Numbered from the stretch's first letter, positions 1 to 10,000 are shown. The stretch: DNA of 64,000 nucleotides from Mycolicibacterium vinylchloridicum (GCF_013404075.1 NZ_JACBJQ010000015.1:1-64000), one strand, 5' to 3'. The notes: generated from the letters alone by a model not told the origin. Made by a program: numbers and translations.

Positions 1-248
1 ACGCGGACGTTGATGATGCGCCGCTCAGTACGCGTCGGAGTCCGGTTGGGGCTGTGATGAGGCCGTGAGCTGCGGTCGGCCATGCCTGCGGCTCCCATCG
101 TGCGATAGCGGCCAGCCCACCGGGCCGCCGTCGTGGTCGCAACCTGGAAACGTTCAGCTGCCCGCCGCAGTGTCCAGCCATCTTCGACAACACAACGCGC
201 CAAACGCAGACGACCCAGCTCCGACAATGGGGCATTACGGTGGGACAC
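1..248 (-). CDS. IS481-family transposase, N-terminal part only
   Basis: This is the first 82 codons of a transposase that runs out of the window. It starts with GTG at 248 and begins VSHRNAPLSELGRLRLAR, the typical opening of actinobacterial IS481-family transposases. A helix-turn-helix follows around residues 25-47 (WTLRRAAERFQVATTTAARW), then a basic linker (RTPTRTERR). In the family this region binds the element's ends, and the DDE catalytic domain that cuts and joins DNA lies further along, outside the window. I cannot tell whether the element is intact. The reading frame is open throughout the visible part. Confidence 0.8.
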   Translation of the reverse strand, partial: MSHRNAPLSELGRLRLARCVVEDGWTLRRAAERFQVATTTAARWAGRYRTMGAAGMADRSSRPHHSPNRTPTRTERRIINVR

Positions 249-308
249 GAAGACCTCCGGTGTGTGAGTGCTTTCCTAGACAGCTCGCACTTCACTCGGA
301 GGTCTTCG
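248..308. repeat. Inverted repeat upstream of the IS transposase
   Basis: CGAAGACCTCCG at 248-259 is perfectly mirrored by CGGAGGTCTTCG at 297-308, with a 37-bp loop. The left arm touches the GTG start of the transposase, so the hairpin could include its ribosome binding site (GGAGG on the minus strand). It may control transposase translation or be a protein-binding site near the element's end. The function is inferred. Confidence 0.6.
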
Positions 309-354
309 TCATGTCACCACGCCACGCCGTCACCAACGTCCGTGGTCAGTACAA

Positions 355-1113
355 CTAGCGCTGTTGCTGCGCGGCCATCTGTGAGTTGATCACCGAGCCC
401 AGATGCTGCAGCCCGGTGAAGGTCAGGCCGTGCAACTGGGATTCGATCGAGCGCACGATCGCCGAGTCGCTGATGACCTTCTCGCTGGACTGCACGAGAA
501 TCGTTCCGGCACCCGTGAAGTCGAACTGGCGCTCCTCGCCGGTGTTGATACCCATGCGCGCCGCGCCGGCCGAGACGAACCCACTGATCCAGCGCTGATC
601 GAAATGATGACTGGGGGCCGGGCAATCGGCCCAGCCGACGAGCGCTTCGGGATCGACCCGTGCGGGCGGTTCGACGAACAGCACCGGCCCGTTGGAGGAG
701 GCCAGGAATTTTCCCGTGCCGATGAGGGTGACGAAACCGGGCACGATCGACTGGTTCATCGCCAGGCCCGGTTGGAACGCCAGCAGATTGGCCGCGCGAA
801 TGGTGAGGTTGCCGTCGTCGAGGTCGTAGGAGTTGATGTCGTAGCCGCGGTCGCCGATGATGAGGTTGCCCTGGCCTTCGGCCACCACATAGTCGCCCAA
901 ATACAGTGGGGCAGAGAACTGTTGGGACACCATGTGCAGCAGCCCCGCGTGCAGGCCGGTGGTGAGTGCGCGGAATTCGATCTGCCCGTAATAGGCGATC
1001 ATGGCGCCCTTGCGCATGAACCACGGCGCGGTCAGGTTGATGTGGAAGGCGTAGTGATTGTCCGGGACGTTGTCGTCCGGCGGCAGGTTCGAGGGGTTGA
1101 CCACCTGCGTCAC
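355..1113 (-). CDS. AIM24 family protein (third of three tandem genes)
   Basis: A 252-residue protein of the AIM24/DUF124 beta-barrel family, named for a yeast mitochondrial protein. In bacteria the family has no settled biochemical role. Recognisable parts are the repeated glycine-rich strands, the FMRKGAMIAYYGQIEF stretch near the N-terminus, and a C-terminal DFTGAGTILVQSSE segment that corresponds to the final strand in the two neighbours. The start is GTG at 1113, overlapping the TGA of the upstream gene by four bases (GTGA), so the two are translationally coupled. It is the last gene of a minus-strand operon. Its stop codon lies where the IS flank seems to begin, so the C-terminus could have been altered by the insertion. 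Confidence 0.8.
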   Translation of the reverse strand: MTQVVNPSNLPPDDNVPDNHYAFHINLTAPWFMRKGAMIAYYGQIEFRALTTGLHAGLLHMVSQQFSAPLYLGDYVVAEGQGNLIIGDRGYDINSYDLDDGNLTIRAANLLAFQPGLAMNQSIVPGFVTLIGTGKFLASSNGPVLFVEPPARVDPEALVGWADCPAPSHHFDQRWISGFVSAGAARMGINTGEERQFDFTGAGTILVQSSEKVISDSAIVRSIESQLHGLTFTGLQHLGSVINSQMAAQQQR

Positions 1114-1814
1114 AGCTTGTCCTCCGATGCCTGAACGTAGACGATTCCCTGGCCTTGGCAGTTCAGCTGCATGCCCTCGCCGGAGCCGCGGCCGACAGCG
1201 TCGCGCCAACTCAGCGCGGTCTTGAGTTCGGTCTGCACATTTCCGTAGGCGCCGACGAAGGCCTGCGGGTCCACGACCACCGGGGCCGGGCCGCCGACTT
1301 GCAGCTCGAGAACGCCGCCATGGGCGAGTAGCACCGCGGCTCCGTGTCCGGACAGCTGGGTGGTGAACATGCCCTGGCCGGTGAGCGCCCCGGTGGCAGC
1401 GCCGCGCAGCATGCCCATCACCCCGCCACCGCCACCGCCGCCACTCGATCCGCCCGCGACCGAGACGATCGAGCTCTGCAGGCCGGCCGTATTGGCCAGC
1501 AGCCGTGAAGCTTCGACGGTCAGCACGGCCCCGGGCTGGATCTCGACGATGTGCAGGTCGAGGCCGGCGAAGCCGTAGTGGACCTCGCCGTAACCCTGGG
1601 CGAGCATGGTGCGTTCGTGTTCGCCCTGCATCATCCGGCCCGCGATGCGCATCAGGCCGCCCATGCCGCCCATCTGCGCGGCGCCGGGGACCTGATGCGG
1701 ACTGAACGACACGTCGCCGGTGTAGAGCAGCATCGCGCCGGTGCGGGCTACGACGCCGCCGGCCGCGGCCACGTCGACCTTGACGACTTTCGAGTTGACC
1801 TTCGTGAAGACCAT
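1110..1814 (-). CDS. AIM24 family protein (second of three tandem genes)
   Basis: A 234-residue AIM24/DUF124 family protein starting MVFTKVNSKVVKVDV at an ATG (1814). It has the family's pattern of short beta strands, a variable glycine-rich insertion with a poly-Gly run (about residues 115-135), then GQGMFTTQLSGHG and the VDPQAFVGAYGNVQTEL segment that its neighbours share as VDPDAF and VDPEAL. There is no signal peptide or membrane segment, so it is probably cytoplasmic. It begins 4 bases after the stop of the upstream paralogue and overlaps the downstream paralogue. Its function is unknown; the three probably form a hetero-oligomer (inference). Confidence 0.82.
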   Translation of the reverse strand: MVFTKVNSKVVKVDVAAAGGVVARTGAMLLYTGDVSFSPHQVPGAAQMGGMGGLMRIAGRMMQGEHERTMLAQGYGEVHYGFAGLDLHIVEIQPGAVLTVEASRLLANTAGLQSSIVSVAGGSSGGGGGGGVMGMLRGAATGALTGQGMFTTQLSGHGAAVLLAHGGVLELQVGGPAPVVVDPQAFVGAYGNVQTELKTALSWRDAVGRGSGEGMQLNCQGQGIVYVQASEDKL

Positions 1815-1818
1815 TCGA

Positions 1819-2442
1819 CTACCGTTCCGCCGGCTGAATGGACACCAAACCGCTTCCGTCCCAACGCAATGAGAACGCTTCGCCGGATCCTTGGCCGACC
1901 ACGGTGCGCCAGGAAACGTCGGTGATGAAGGACTGCTGCAAGTTGCCTTTCGCGCAGACGAACGCGTCGGGGTCGACAACGAGCGGGTACTGCGGGGACA
2001 CCTCGAGGTGGATCAGCGGTCCGCCGGCCGACAGCAGTGCCACCTGCCCGACGCCGGACACCACGGTGGTGAACAAGCCCTGCCCGGAGGATGCGCCGCG
2101 CAGACCGGCGAACGTGACGTTGGTCTGCAGATTGCCGGCCATGGCCAGCAGTTGGCGCGATTCCACGCGCAGCTGTTCGTTGTTCAGATCGACGATCGCG
2201 ACGTGCTGCGCGTTGACGGCGAGGAACACCCGGCCGTGGCCCTGACATTCCATCAGCGACAGGGATTCTCCGGTGGCACGTTGCTTGATGCCTGCCACCA
2301 GGCCCGCTCCGCCGCCGAAACCGGCCGCCTTGAACGTCACGTTTCCCTCGTAGGCGACCATCGAACCGCTCAGCGCCTTGATCGAGGTGTTGTCCAACCG
2401 CGCTTCGATGATCTTGCCCGACGCCTGGAACAACTGGGCCAT
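1819..2442 (-). CDS. AIM24 family protein (first of three tandem genes)
   Basis: A 207-residue AIM24/DUF124 family protein starting MAQLFQASGKIIEARL. I prefer the ATG at 2442 because GGAAGG lies nine bases upstream; a GTG six bases earlier (2448) is the alternative. The sequence holds the family core: VAYEGNVTFKAAGFGGG near the N-terminus, GQGLFTTVVSGVGQVAL in the middle and VDPDAFVCAKGNLQQSF towards the C-terminus. It leads a three-gene minus-strand operon of paralogues that points away from coaD. No catalytic motif is visible. A membrane-associated or stress-related scaffold is sometimes suggested for the family but cannot be shown here. Confidence 0.82.
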   Translation of the reverse strand: MAQLFQASGKIIEARLDNTSIKALSGSMVAYEGNVTFKAAGFGGGAGLVAGIKQRATGESLSLMECQGHGRVFLAVNAQHVAIVDLNNEQLRVESRQLLAMAGNLQTNVTFAGLRGASSGQGLFTTVVSGVGQVALLSAGGPLIHLEVSPQYPLVVDPDAFVCAKGNLQQSFITDVSWRTVVGQGSGEAFSLRWDGSGLVSIQPAER

Positions 2443-2585
2443 CGACACCCGCCTTCCGTAGGTCAGCGACAGACTAACCGAATACGCCCGAACGCAGCGG
2501 GTTTCGGTTTGTAGGGTGATGGCGCTATCGGCGGCCTGCTAGCGTCTTGGCCCATGACCGGCAGCGATGCGCAGGAGTGCCGCAC

Positions 2586-3062
2586 ATGAGTGGCGCGGTA
2601 TGTCCGGGATCGTTCGATCCGGTGACGCTGGGTCACATCGACATCTTCGAGCGCGCCGCCGCGCAATTCGACGAAGTGATCGTCGCGGTGCTCGTCAATC
2701 CCAAGAAGTCGGGAATGTTCGATATCGACGAACGCATCGCGATGATCACCGAAGCATGCGCCCATCTGCCGAACTTGCGCGCCGAGTCGGGGCAGGGGCT
2801 GGTGGTCGACTTCGTCAGGGACCGCGGGTTCACCGCGATCGTCAAGGGCCTGCGCACCGGTACCGACTTCGAGTACGAGCTGCAGATGGCCCAGATGAAC
2901 AAGCACATCGCCGGGGTGGACACCTTCTTCGTGGCCACCACACCGCAGTACTCGTTCGTCTCATCGTCGCTGGCCAAGGAGGTCGCGATGTTCGGTGGCG
3001 ACGTCTCGGCGCTGCTGCCTGAGCCGGTGAACCGCCGGTTGCAGGCCAAGCTGGCTCACTGA
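2586..3062 (+). CDS. coaD: Phosphopantetheine adenylyltransferase
   Basis: CoaD transfers AMP from ATP to 4'-phosphopantetheine, giving dephospho-CoA, the penultimate step of coenzyme A synthesis in the cytoplasm. At 158 residues it has the family length. The nucleotidyltransferase signature is at the N-terminus ([14 protein letters not shown], residues 7-20, with the TxGH motif). [18 protein letters not shown] forms the middle substrate site, and [13 protein letters not shown] the C-terminal phosphate-binding loop. AGGAG eight bases upstream supports the ATG at 2586. It is divergent from the AIM24 operon and followed by an intergenic palindrome that may end transcription. Confidence 0.96.
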   Translation: MSGAVCPGSFDPVTLGHIDIFERAAAQFDEVIVAVLVNPKKSGMFDIDERIAMITEACAHLPNLRAESGQGLVVDFVRDRGFTAIVKGLRTGTDFEYELQMAQMNKHIAGVDTFFVATTPQYSFVSSSLAKEVAMFGGDVSALLPEPVNRRLQAKLAH

Positions 3063-3067
3063 TCTAT

Positions 3068-3128
3068 CGCGAGCGTGCGGGTTCGTCCGCGACACGCCGC
3101 CCGGGGCGGATCTCAGCGCACACTCGCG
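3068..3128 (+). repeat. Palindromic intergenic repeat, copy A
   Basis: Arms CGCGAGCGTGCG (3068-3079) and CGCACACTCGCG (3117-3128) can pair over 12 bases with one mismatch. The interior contains GCGACACGCCG. Close relatives occur at 6244-6305 (same orientation) and 52515-52576 (reverse orientation). It lies just behind coaD and could act as a transcription terminator or an RNA-stabilising hairpin, or be a small mobile palindrome. Confidence 0.75.
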
Positions 3129-3292
3129 AATTCGCTTCCCGTCCGGGCTCAGCCCGACATAATCACCGGCGGGACGCCCTCTGACCGGTGCGGTTGCCAA
3201 AATGTCTTGCCGACACACCGGCCCGCCACCGCAGTCACAGGCGTAACACCAGGCACACTAGTCACTACCAACGAAGCCAGGAGGGTGGCGCC

Positions 3293-4030
3293 GTGTACCG
3301 AGTTTTTGAAGCGCTTGATGAACTGAGCGCGATTGTCGAAGAGGCCCGCGGCGTCCCGATGACGGCTGGCTGCGTGGTTCCCCGCGGCGACGTGCTGGAA
3401 CTCATCGACGACATCAAGGACGCCATCCCCGGTGAGCTCGACGACGCCCAGGATGTGCTGGACGCCCGCGACTCGCTGTTGCGCGAGGCCAAAGAGCATT
3501 CCGACTCGATGGTGATGAACTCCACCGCTGAGGCCGACTCGCTGCTGAGCCACGCCCGAGCCGAGGCGGACCGGCTGCTGGCCGAGGCCAAGTCGCAGGC
3601 CGACCGGATGGTGGCCGAGGCCCGTCAGCACAGCGAGCGGACCGTCGCCGAGGCCCGCGACGAGTCCACCCGCCTGGCGGCCACCGCCAAGCGCGAGTAC
3701 GAGGCCGCGATCAGCCGGGCCAAGGCCGAGGCCGACCGGCTCGTCGAGAGCGGCAATATGTCCTACGAGAAGGCCGTGCAGGAAGGCATCAAGGAGCAGC
3801 AGCGGCTGGTCTCCCAGACCGAGGTCGTGCAGTCGGCCAACGCCGAGTCGACCCGCCTGATCGACACCGCACACGCCGAGGCCGACCGGCTGCGCGGCGA
3901 GTGCGATATCTACGTCGACAACAAGTTGGCCCAATTCGAGGACTACCTCAACGGCACGCTGCGCTCGGTGAGCCGGGGCCGTCACCAGCTGCGGACGGCC
4001 GCGGGGACGCACGACTACGTCCAGCGCTGA
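3293..4030 (+). CDS. sepIVA: DivIVA-like septation protein SepIVA
   Basis: A 245-residue coiled-coil protein that closely matches what I remember of M. tuberculosis Rv2927c (SepIVA), a DivIVA-domain protein needed for septation and intracellular membrane domain organisation in mycobacteria. The N-terminus VYRVFEALDELSAIVEEARG is essentially family-identical. A long heptad region with repeated ADRLLAEAK-type units spans about residues 55-215, and the tail ends GRHQLRTAAGTHDYVQR. The start is GTG at 3293 behind a strong AGGAGGGTGG site. It heads the cluster sepIVA-yceD-rnc-mutM on the same strand, so division and RNA processing genes are probably co-expressed. Confidence 0.93.
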   Translation: MYRVFEALDELSAIVEEARGVPMTAGCVVPRGDVLELIDDIKDAIPGELDDAQDVLDARDSLLREAKEHSDSMVMNSTAEADSLLSHARAEADRLLAEAKSQADRMVAEARQHSERTVAEARDESTRLAATAKREYEAAISRAKAEADRLVESGNMSYEKAVQEGIKEQQRLVSQTEVVQSANAESTRLIDTAHAEADRLRGECDIYVDNKLAQFEDYLNGTLRSVSRGRHQLRTAAGTHDYVQR

Positions 4031-4089
4031 TCGACGCGACCCGTGCCTACCGGCTGAATCGGGGAGCACCGGGTTTTAAGATTGGATTC

Positions 4090-4692
4090 ATGGCGACGCC
4101 ACGCAGTGCCCGAACTAAGCACAAGACGCGGTCGCCGCTCGTTCTCGACATCTCCCGGTTGGGCCGGCGTCCCGGCGCGATGCTGGAGATGCGGCAGACA
4201 GTCCCCAGTCCGTCGCGGATCGGGCTGGATCTGATCGCGATCGAACGCGGCGCGGATCTGAACCTCGACCTTCGGCTGGAATCGGTGTCCGAGGGTGTGC
4301 TGGTCACCGGCACCGTGCACGCGGCCACTCGCGGTGAATGCTCTCGGTGCCTGACCCCGGTCACCGGTGACGTCGAGATCTCGTTGACCGAGCTGTTCGC
4401 CTACCCGGACAGCGCGACGGAATCCACCACCTCCGAAGACGAGGTCGGTCACGTCGTCGACCAGACCATCGACCTCGAACAGTCGATCGTCGACGCTGTC
4501 GGCCTGGCCCTGCCGTTCGCTCCGCTGTGCACCGAGGACTGCCCCGGGCTGTGCACGGAATGTGGAGTGTCGCTGGCCGCCGAGCCGGACCACCACCACG
4601 ATCAGATCGATCCTCGTTTTGCCAAGCTGGCGAACATGTTTCCCGTTGCAGACGAGGAGACCACCCCCGGGCCGGGGTCGGGCGATTCGTGA
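4090..4692 (+). CDS. yceD: YceD/DUF177 family zinc-type protein
   Basis: A 200-residue DUF177 (YceD) protein. Family members are linked genetically to 23S rRNA maturation or ribosome assembly and usually sit next to rpmF or rnc. The C-terminal half has the cysteine pattern GECSRCL, then [13 protein letters not shown], which probably binds zinc. The ATG at 4090 follows a 59-base gap after sepIVA. Its TGA overlaps the GTG of rnc by two bases, so the two are translationally coupled, fitting a shared role in rRNA processing (inference). It corresponds to Rv2926c by position. Confidence 0.9.
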   Translation: MATPRSARTKHKTRSPLVLDISRLGRRPGAMLEMRQTVPSPSRIGLDLIAIERGADLNLDLRLESVSEGVLVTGTVHAATRGECSRCLTPVTGDVEISLTELFAYPDSATESTTSEDEVGHVVDQTIDLEQSIVDAVGLALPFAPLCTEDCPGLCTECGVSLAAEPDHHHDQIDPRFAKLANMFPVADEETTPGPGSGDS

Positions 4693-5393
4693 GCCCGCCA
4701 CGCGAGAATCTGTTGGACGCCTTGGGCGTTGACATGCCCGAAGAGCTGCTGACCCTGGCGCTCACACACCGCAGCTATGCCTACGAGCACGGCGGGCTGC
4801 CCACCAACGAACGGCTGGAGTTCCTCGGCGACGCGGTCCTGGGCCTCACGGTGACCGACGAGTTGTTTCACCGCCACCCGGAACGCTCCGAAGGCGACCT
4901 GGCCAAACTGCGCGCCAGCATCGTCAACACCCAGGCGCTGGCGGACGTCGGACGCGGGCTCACCGCTGCCGGACTGGGGGCCTACCTGCTGTTGGGCCGC
5001 GGCGAGGTCAACACCGGCGGCGCCGATAAATCCAGCATTCTCGCCGACGGCATGGAGTCGCTGTTGGGCGCGGTGTACCTGCAGCACGGGATCGACACCG
5101 CGCGCAAGGTGATCTTGCGGCTCTTCGGCAATCTGCTGGATACCGCACCGACGCTGGGCGCCGGCCTGGACTGGAAGACCAGTCTTCAAGAGCTCTGTGC
5201 GTCAAAGGGTTTGGGGCCACCGTCCTACGTCGTCACGTCGACCGGCCCAGACCACGACAAGCAGTTCACCGCCACCGTCGTGGTGGGGGAGGCCGACTAC
5301 GGCACCGGCGTGGGCCGCTCCAAGAAGGAAGCCGAACAGAAGGCCGCTGCGCAGGCGTGGCAGGCCATCACGGACGCAACACCGGATGCCTGA
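4689..5393 (+). CDS. rnc: Ribonuclease III
   Basis: RNase III cuts double-stranded RNA, releasing the 16S and 23S precursors from the rRNA transcript. The 234-residue protein has the catalytic signature [12 protein letters not shown] with its metal-binding acidic residues (about residues 38-49). A second acidic pair is in [16 protein letters not shown]. The C-terminal double-stranded RNA binding domain spans about residues 160-228, ending in [16 protein letters not shown]. It starts with GTG inside the stop of yceD and overlaps mutM by eight bases. Confidence 0.96.
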   Translation: MSPPRENLLDALGVDMPEELLTLALTHRSYAYEHGGLPTNERLEFLGDAVLGLTVTDELFHRHPERSEGDLAKLRASIVNTQALADVGRGLTAAGLGAYLLLGRGEVNTGGADKSSILADGMESLLGAVYLQHGIDTARKVILRLFGNLLDTAPTLGAGLDWKTSLQELCASKGLGPPSYVVTSTGPDHDKQFTATVVVGEADYGTGVGRSKKEAEQKAAAQAWQAITDATPDA

Positions 5394-6237
5394 ACTGCCG
5401 GAGGTGGAGGTCGTCCGGCGCGGCCTGCAGGCCCACGTGGCCGGCAAGACGATCACCGCGGTGCGGGTGCATCATCCGCGCGCGGTACGCCGACATGAAG
5501 CCGGCGCCGCCGATTTGACCGCGCGCCTGCTCGACGCGCAGATCACCGGAACCGATCGGCGCGGAAAGTATTTGTGGCTCAACCTATCTGATGGCGAGAC
5601 AGCATTGGTGGTGCACCTGGGGATGAGCGGGCAGATGCTGCTCGGCGAGATCCCCAACACCAACCATCTGCGGATCGCGACCCTGCTCGACGACGGCACG
5701 ACGCTGAGTTTCGTCGACCAGCGCACGTTCGGCGGTTGGCAGCTGGCCGACCTGGTCGAGGTCGACGGCAGCCGGGTGCCCGAGCCGGTGGCCCACATCG
5801 CCCGCGACCCGCTGGATCCGCTGTTCGATCGCGAGGCCGTCGTTACGGTGTTGCGCCGCAAACATTCCGAGATTAAGCGCCAGCTGCTCGACCAGACCGT
5901 GGTGTCCGGCGTCGGCAACATCTACGCCGACGAGTCGCTGTGGCGGGCCAAGATCAACGGCGCGCGGCTGGCCGCGAACCTGACCCGCCGCCAGCTCGGC
6001 GAGCTGCTCGACGCGGCCACCGAGGTGATGCGCGAGGCGTTGGGACAGGGCGGCACGTCGTTCGATTCGCTGTATGTCAACGTCAACGGCCAGTCCGGCT
6101 ACTTCGACCGGTCGCTGAACGTCTACGGCCGCGAAGACCTGCCCTGCCCGCGCTGTGGGACGGCGATCCGGCGCGAGAAGTTCATGAACCGCTCGTCGTT
6201 CTATTGCCCGAAATGCCAGCCGCGTCCGAGGCGTTGA
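5386..6237 (+). CDS. mutM: Formamidopyrimidine-DNA glycosylase (MutM/Fpg)
   Basis: This enzyme removes 8-oxoguanine and formamidopyrimidines from DNA and nicks the abasic site in base excision repair. The 283-residue protein begins [14 protein letters not shown]; the proline after Met1 is the Schiff-base nucleophile and the adjacent glutamate is catalytic. The helix-two-turn-helix region includes [17 protein letters not shown]. The C-terminus carries the zinc finger [13 protein letters not shown]...YCPKCQ. The ATG at 5386 overlaps the end of rnc, so the two are coupled. A palindromic repeat follows it. Confidence 0.96.
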   Translation: MPELPEVEVVRRGLQAHVAGKTITAVRVHHPRAVRRHEAGAADLTARLLDAQITGTDRRGKYLWLNLSDGETALVVHLGMSGQMLLGEIPNTNHLRIATLLDDGTTLSFVDQRTFGGWQLADLVEVDGSRVPEPVAHIARDPLDPLFDREAVVTVLRRKHSEIKRQLLDQTVVSGVGNIYADESLWRAKINGARLAANLTRRQLGELLDAATEVMREALGQGGTSFDSLYVNVNGQSGYFDRSLNVYGREDLPCPRCGTAIRREKFMNRSSFYCPKCQPRPRR

Positions 6238-6243
6238 CCTCAC

Positions 6244-6305
6244 CGCGAGTGTGCGTGTCTGCGCACGACACGCCGGCCAACAGTGACACTCCGCGCACGC
6301 TCGCG
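6244..6305 (+). repeat. Palindromic intergenic repeat, copy B
   Basis: Arms CGCGAGTGTGCG (6244-6255) and CGCACGCTCGCG (6294-6305) match copy A (3068-3128) in arm sequence, length and the interior GACACGCCG. It sits between mutM and the OsmC-like gene and ends 28 bases before the latter's start codon, so it may separate two transcripts or stabilise mRNA. Confidence 0.75.
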
Positions 6306-6332
6306 GAGGCTTTACCCAAGGAGACGACACAC

Positions 6333-6749
6333 ATGACCGATCTGTGGGTGGAACGCACCGGCGTCCGGCGCTACACCGGGCGCAGTAGCCGCGGCGCGCA
6401 GGTGCTGATCGGCTCGGAGACCGACGAGGGCGTGTTCACCCCCGGTGAACTGCTCAAGATCGCATTGGCCGGGTGCAGTGGCCTGAGCAGCGACCAGCCG
6501 CTGCGGCGTCGCCTCGGCGACGACTACAGCGCGGTGATCAAGGTCGCCGGGCCGGCCGACCGCGAGCAGGAGCGCTACCCACTGCTGGAGGAAAAGCTGG
6601 AGATCGACCTGTCCGGGCTGTCCGCCGACGAGGTCGAACGCCTGGTGGTGGTGGTCAGCCGCGCGATCGACCAGGTCTGCACCGTGGGGCGCACCCTGAA
6701 ATCCGGCACCGAGGTCCGTTTTGAGGTGACCGACGTTGGCCGAGACTGA
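6333..6749 (+). CDS. OsmC-like peroxiredoxin-type protein
   Basis: A 138-residue OsmC/Ohr-superfamily protein, corresponding by position to Rv2923c. Family members reduce organic hydroperoxides with two cysteines. Here the first is in the motif [12 protein letters not shown] and the second in [12 protein letters not shown], so the redox pair seems present. The ATG at 6333 has AAGGAG upstream. The last 14 bases overlap the TTG start of acylphosphatase, so the two are coupled. The substrate cannot be told from the sequence. Confidence 0.85.
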   Translation: MTDLWVERTGVRRYTGRSSRGAQVLIGSETDEGVFTPGELLKIALAGCSGLSSDQPLRRRLGDDYSAVIKVAGPADREQERYPLLEEKLEIDLSGLSADEVERLVVVVSRAIDQVCTVGRTLKSGTEVRFEVTDVGRD

Positions 6750-7017
6750 CGTCCGCATGACCGCCTGGGTGCACGGCTACGTCCAGGGCGTCGGCTTCCG
6801 TTGGTGGACCCGTTCGCGGGCACTGGAGCTGGCGTTGACCGGTTATGCGAGTAATCAAGCCGACGGCCGCGTACTCGTCGTGGCACAGGGTCCGCGTGAC
6901 GCATGTGAACAACTGTTACAGCTGCTACGTAGTGGGAAAACGCCGGGGAAGGTCGACAACGTTGTTGTCGACTGGTCACCGCGCGGCGAACCCATCAGCG
7001 GCTTTTCCGAGCGGTAG
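6736..7017 (+). CDS. acyP: Acylphosphatase
   Basis: A 93-residue acylphosphatase, which hydrolyses carboxyl-phosphate bonds such as in acetyl phosphate or acyl-enzyme intermediates. The phosphate loop VQGVGFRWW with its catalytic arginine and the asparagine of GYASNQADG are both present. I chose the rare TTG start at 6736 because it gives the length I recall for the M. tuberculosis protein (Rv2922A) and keeps the residues DVR before TAWVHG; an ATG at 6757 would remove seven residues. It overlaps the OsmC-like gene and lies 11 bases before smc. Confidence 0.92.
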   Translation: MAETDVRMTAWVHGYVQGVGFRWWTRSRALELALTGYASNQADGRVLVVAQGPRDACEQLLQLLRSGKTPGKVDNVVVDWSPRGEPISGFSER

Positions 7018-7028
7018 TCTGGCTCGCC

Positions 7029-10000
7029 GTGTACCTCAAGAGTCTGACGCTGAAGGGCTTCAAATCCTTCGCCTCGCCGACGACTCTGCGTCTGGAGCCC
7101 GGGATCACCTGTGTGGTCGGCCCCAACGGGTCCGGAAAGTCCAATGTCGTCGACGCGTTGGCCTGGGTGATGGGGGAGCAGGGCGCCAAAACGCTGCGCG
7201 GCGGCAAGATGGAGGACGTCATCTTCGCGGGCACTTCATCGCGCGCGCCGCTGGGCCGCGCCGAGGTGACGCTGACGATCGACAACTCCGATAACGCGCT
7301 GCCCATCGAGTACTCCGAGGTGTCGATCACCCGGCGGATGTTCCGCGACGGCGCCGGCGAATACGAGATCAACGGCAGCAGCTGCCGGCTGATGGACGTC
7401 CAGGAGCTGCTGAGTGACTCCGGCATCGGCCGGGAGATGCACGTCATCGTCGGCCAGGGCCGGCTCTCCCAGATCCTCGAGTCGCGGCCAGAAGATCGCC
7501 GGGCCTTCATCGAAGAGGCCGCCGGTGTGCTCAAGCACCGCAAGCGCAAGGAAAAAGCGGTCCGCAAGCTCGAGTCGATGTCGGCCAACCTCGCCCGCCT
7601 CACCGACCTGACCACCGAACTGCGCCGCCAGCTCAAACCACTGGGCCGCCAGGCTGAGATGGCCCGCCGGGCCCAGACCATCCAGGCGGATCTGCGCGAC
7701 GCGCGGCTCCGGCTGGCCGCCGACGACCTGGTGAATCGCAGAGCCGAATTCGCCGGTGCCGACAACACCGAGACCACACTGCGTCGCGAGCACGACGAGG
7801 CGTCGACCCGCCTGGAAGTCGCGACCGAGGCACTGACCGCCCACGAGGCCGCCGTCGCGACGCTGTCCGAACGTACCGACGCCGCCCAGCAGGCCTGGTT
7901 CCGGATGTCCGCGCTGGCCGAGCGGGTCAGTGCCACCGTCCGGATCGCCAGCGAGCGGGCGCAGTACCTGGATGCCGAACCGGCCGCGAGCAGCGGCCCG
8001 GATCCCGATGCCCTGGACGCGGAAGCCGACGAGGTCGCCGCGCGCGAGCAGGAGCTGTTGGCCGAGCTGACCGAAGCCCAGTCCCGCCTCGAGGTCGCCC
8101 GCGCGGAGCTCGCCGAGCGCGAACGCGCGGCGACCGAGGCCGAACGCGCACACATGGCGGCCGTGCGCGCCGAAGCCGACCGCCGCGAGGGCCTGGCCCG
8201 GTTGTCGGGTCAGGTGGATACTTTGCGCGCGCGGGTCGAGTCCATCGACGAGGGCGTGGCGCGGCTGACCAACGCGATCGAGGAGGCCGCTGCCCGTACC
8301 CAGAACGCCAGGGCCGAGTTCGAGACCGTTCAGGGCCGGGTCGGTGAACTCGATCAGGGTGAGGTCGGTCTCGACGAGCAGCACGACCGCACGATCAGCG
8401 CGCTGCGGCTGGCCGACGAGCGGGTGGCCGAATTGCAATCCGCCGAGCGCGCCGCCGAGCGGCAGGTGGCCTCGCTGAGGGCCCGCATCGACGCGCTGGC
8501 GGTTGGGCTGGAGCGCCGGGACGGTTCCGCATGGTTGACCGAGAACCACAGTGGCGCAGGTCTTTTCGGAACGATCGCGAAACTGGTCCGGGTCCGGCCG
8601 GGTTACGAGGTGGCGTTGGCCACGGTGCTCGGTGCCGCCGCTGACGCGGTGGCCGCGGACGACTCTGATGCGGCCCGGTCGGCGGTCCGCGCATTGAAGG
8701 AAGCCGACGGCGGCCGAGCCGCAATCGTATTGGGGGACTGGCCGATCACGGCACGGCAGTTCGGCTCGCTGCCCGATGGTGTGTCCTGGGCGCTGGATCT
8801 GATCGAGACGCCGGGGCGTCTGCAGGGTGCCATGACCGCGATGTTGGCCGATGTCGCCGTCGTTTCGGACCTCGGCGCGGCGCTCGATCTGGTTGCCGCG
8901 CGGCCGAGTCTGCGCGCAGTGACCCTCGACGGTGATCTTGTCGGTGCCGGATGGGTCAGCGGCGGTTCCGACCGCAAGCCGAGCACGCTGGAGATCGCCG
9001 GCGAAATCGACAAGGCCACAACCGAACTGGCTGCCGCGGAGAAACTGGTCACCGAGTTGTCGGCCGCGCTGACGGGTGCGCTCGCCGAACAGGGCAATCG
9101 TCAGGACGCCGCCGAGCAGGCGCTGGCCGCGCTCAACGAATCGGATGCGGCGATCTCGGCGATCTACGAACAGCTCGGACGGCTCGGGCAGGAAGCCCGG
9201 GCCGCCGAGGAGGAATGGCGCAGGCTGCTGGGCCAGCGCGGTGAACTCGAAGCCGGAAGGCTGCAGACGGTCGAAGAGCTCACCGAGCTCGAAAACCGTT
9301 TGGCCGCAGCGCAAGACGGTCAGATGATCGTCGACGACGAGCCGGTGGACCGCCAGTACATGCAGGCAGCCGCCGAGGAAGCACGTGCCGTCGAGGTGGA
9401 GGTCCGCCTCGCCGTGCGTACTGCCGAGGAGCGCGCGAATGCCGTTCGCGGGCGTGCGGATTCGCTGCGCCGCGCCGCGGCGGCCGAGCGGGAGGCGCGG
9501 ATCCGCGCGCAGCGCGCCCGCGCCGCCCGCGAGCACGCCGCCGCGGTCGCCGCCGCGGTGGCCGAGTCCGGCCGCCGCGTCGCCGAACGCCTGGCCGATG
9601 TGGTCGCGGCGGCGTCCCGCCGGCGCGACCGTCTGGCGGCCGAACGCCAGGAGCGGGCCACCGCCGTGGCGGCGGCCCGCGACGAGGTCACCGCGCTGAA
9701 CAGCCGCATCACCGCGCTCACCGATTCGCTGCATCGCGACGAGGTGGCCAAGGCACAGGCCGCCATGCGTATCGAACAGCTCGAACAGATGGTGCTCGAG
9801 CAGTTCGGGATGGCCGCCGATGATCTGATCGCCGAATACGGGCCCGACGTGTCGCTGCCGCCATCGGATCTGGAGATGGCCGAATACGAGCAGGCCAAGG
9901 AGCGCGGCGAGCAGGTCACCGCGCCCGCGCCGATGGTGTTCGACCGCCCGACCCAGGAGCGCCGCGCCAAGCGCGCCGAGCGGGAGCTCTCCGAGCTCGG

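Larger units (their letters stand above)
1..358 (-). mobile_element. Left-edge fragment of an IS481-family insertion sequence
   Basis: The first 248 bases encode, on the minus strand, the N-terminus of an IS481-type transposase. The next 110 bases look like its upstream flank, including a 12-bp inverted repeat at 248-259 and 297-308. The element continues beyond the window, so its other end, terminal repeats and target duplication cannot be seen. I placed the outer boundary near 358 only because the adjacent AIM24 gene ends there; the exact end is a guess. Confidence 0.6.

Noticed and set aside
7236..9734. Long minus-strand open frame opposite smc
   Set aside because: It is a shadow of the smc coding strand with low-complexity translation and no recognisable domain.
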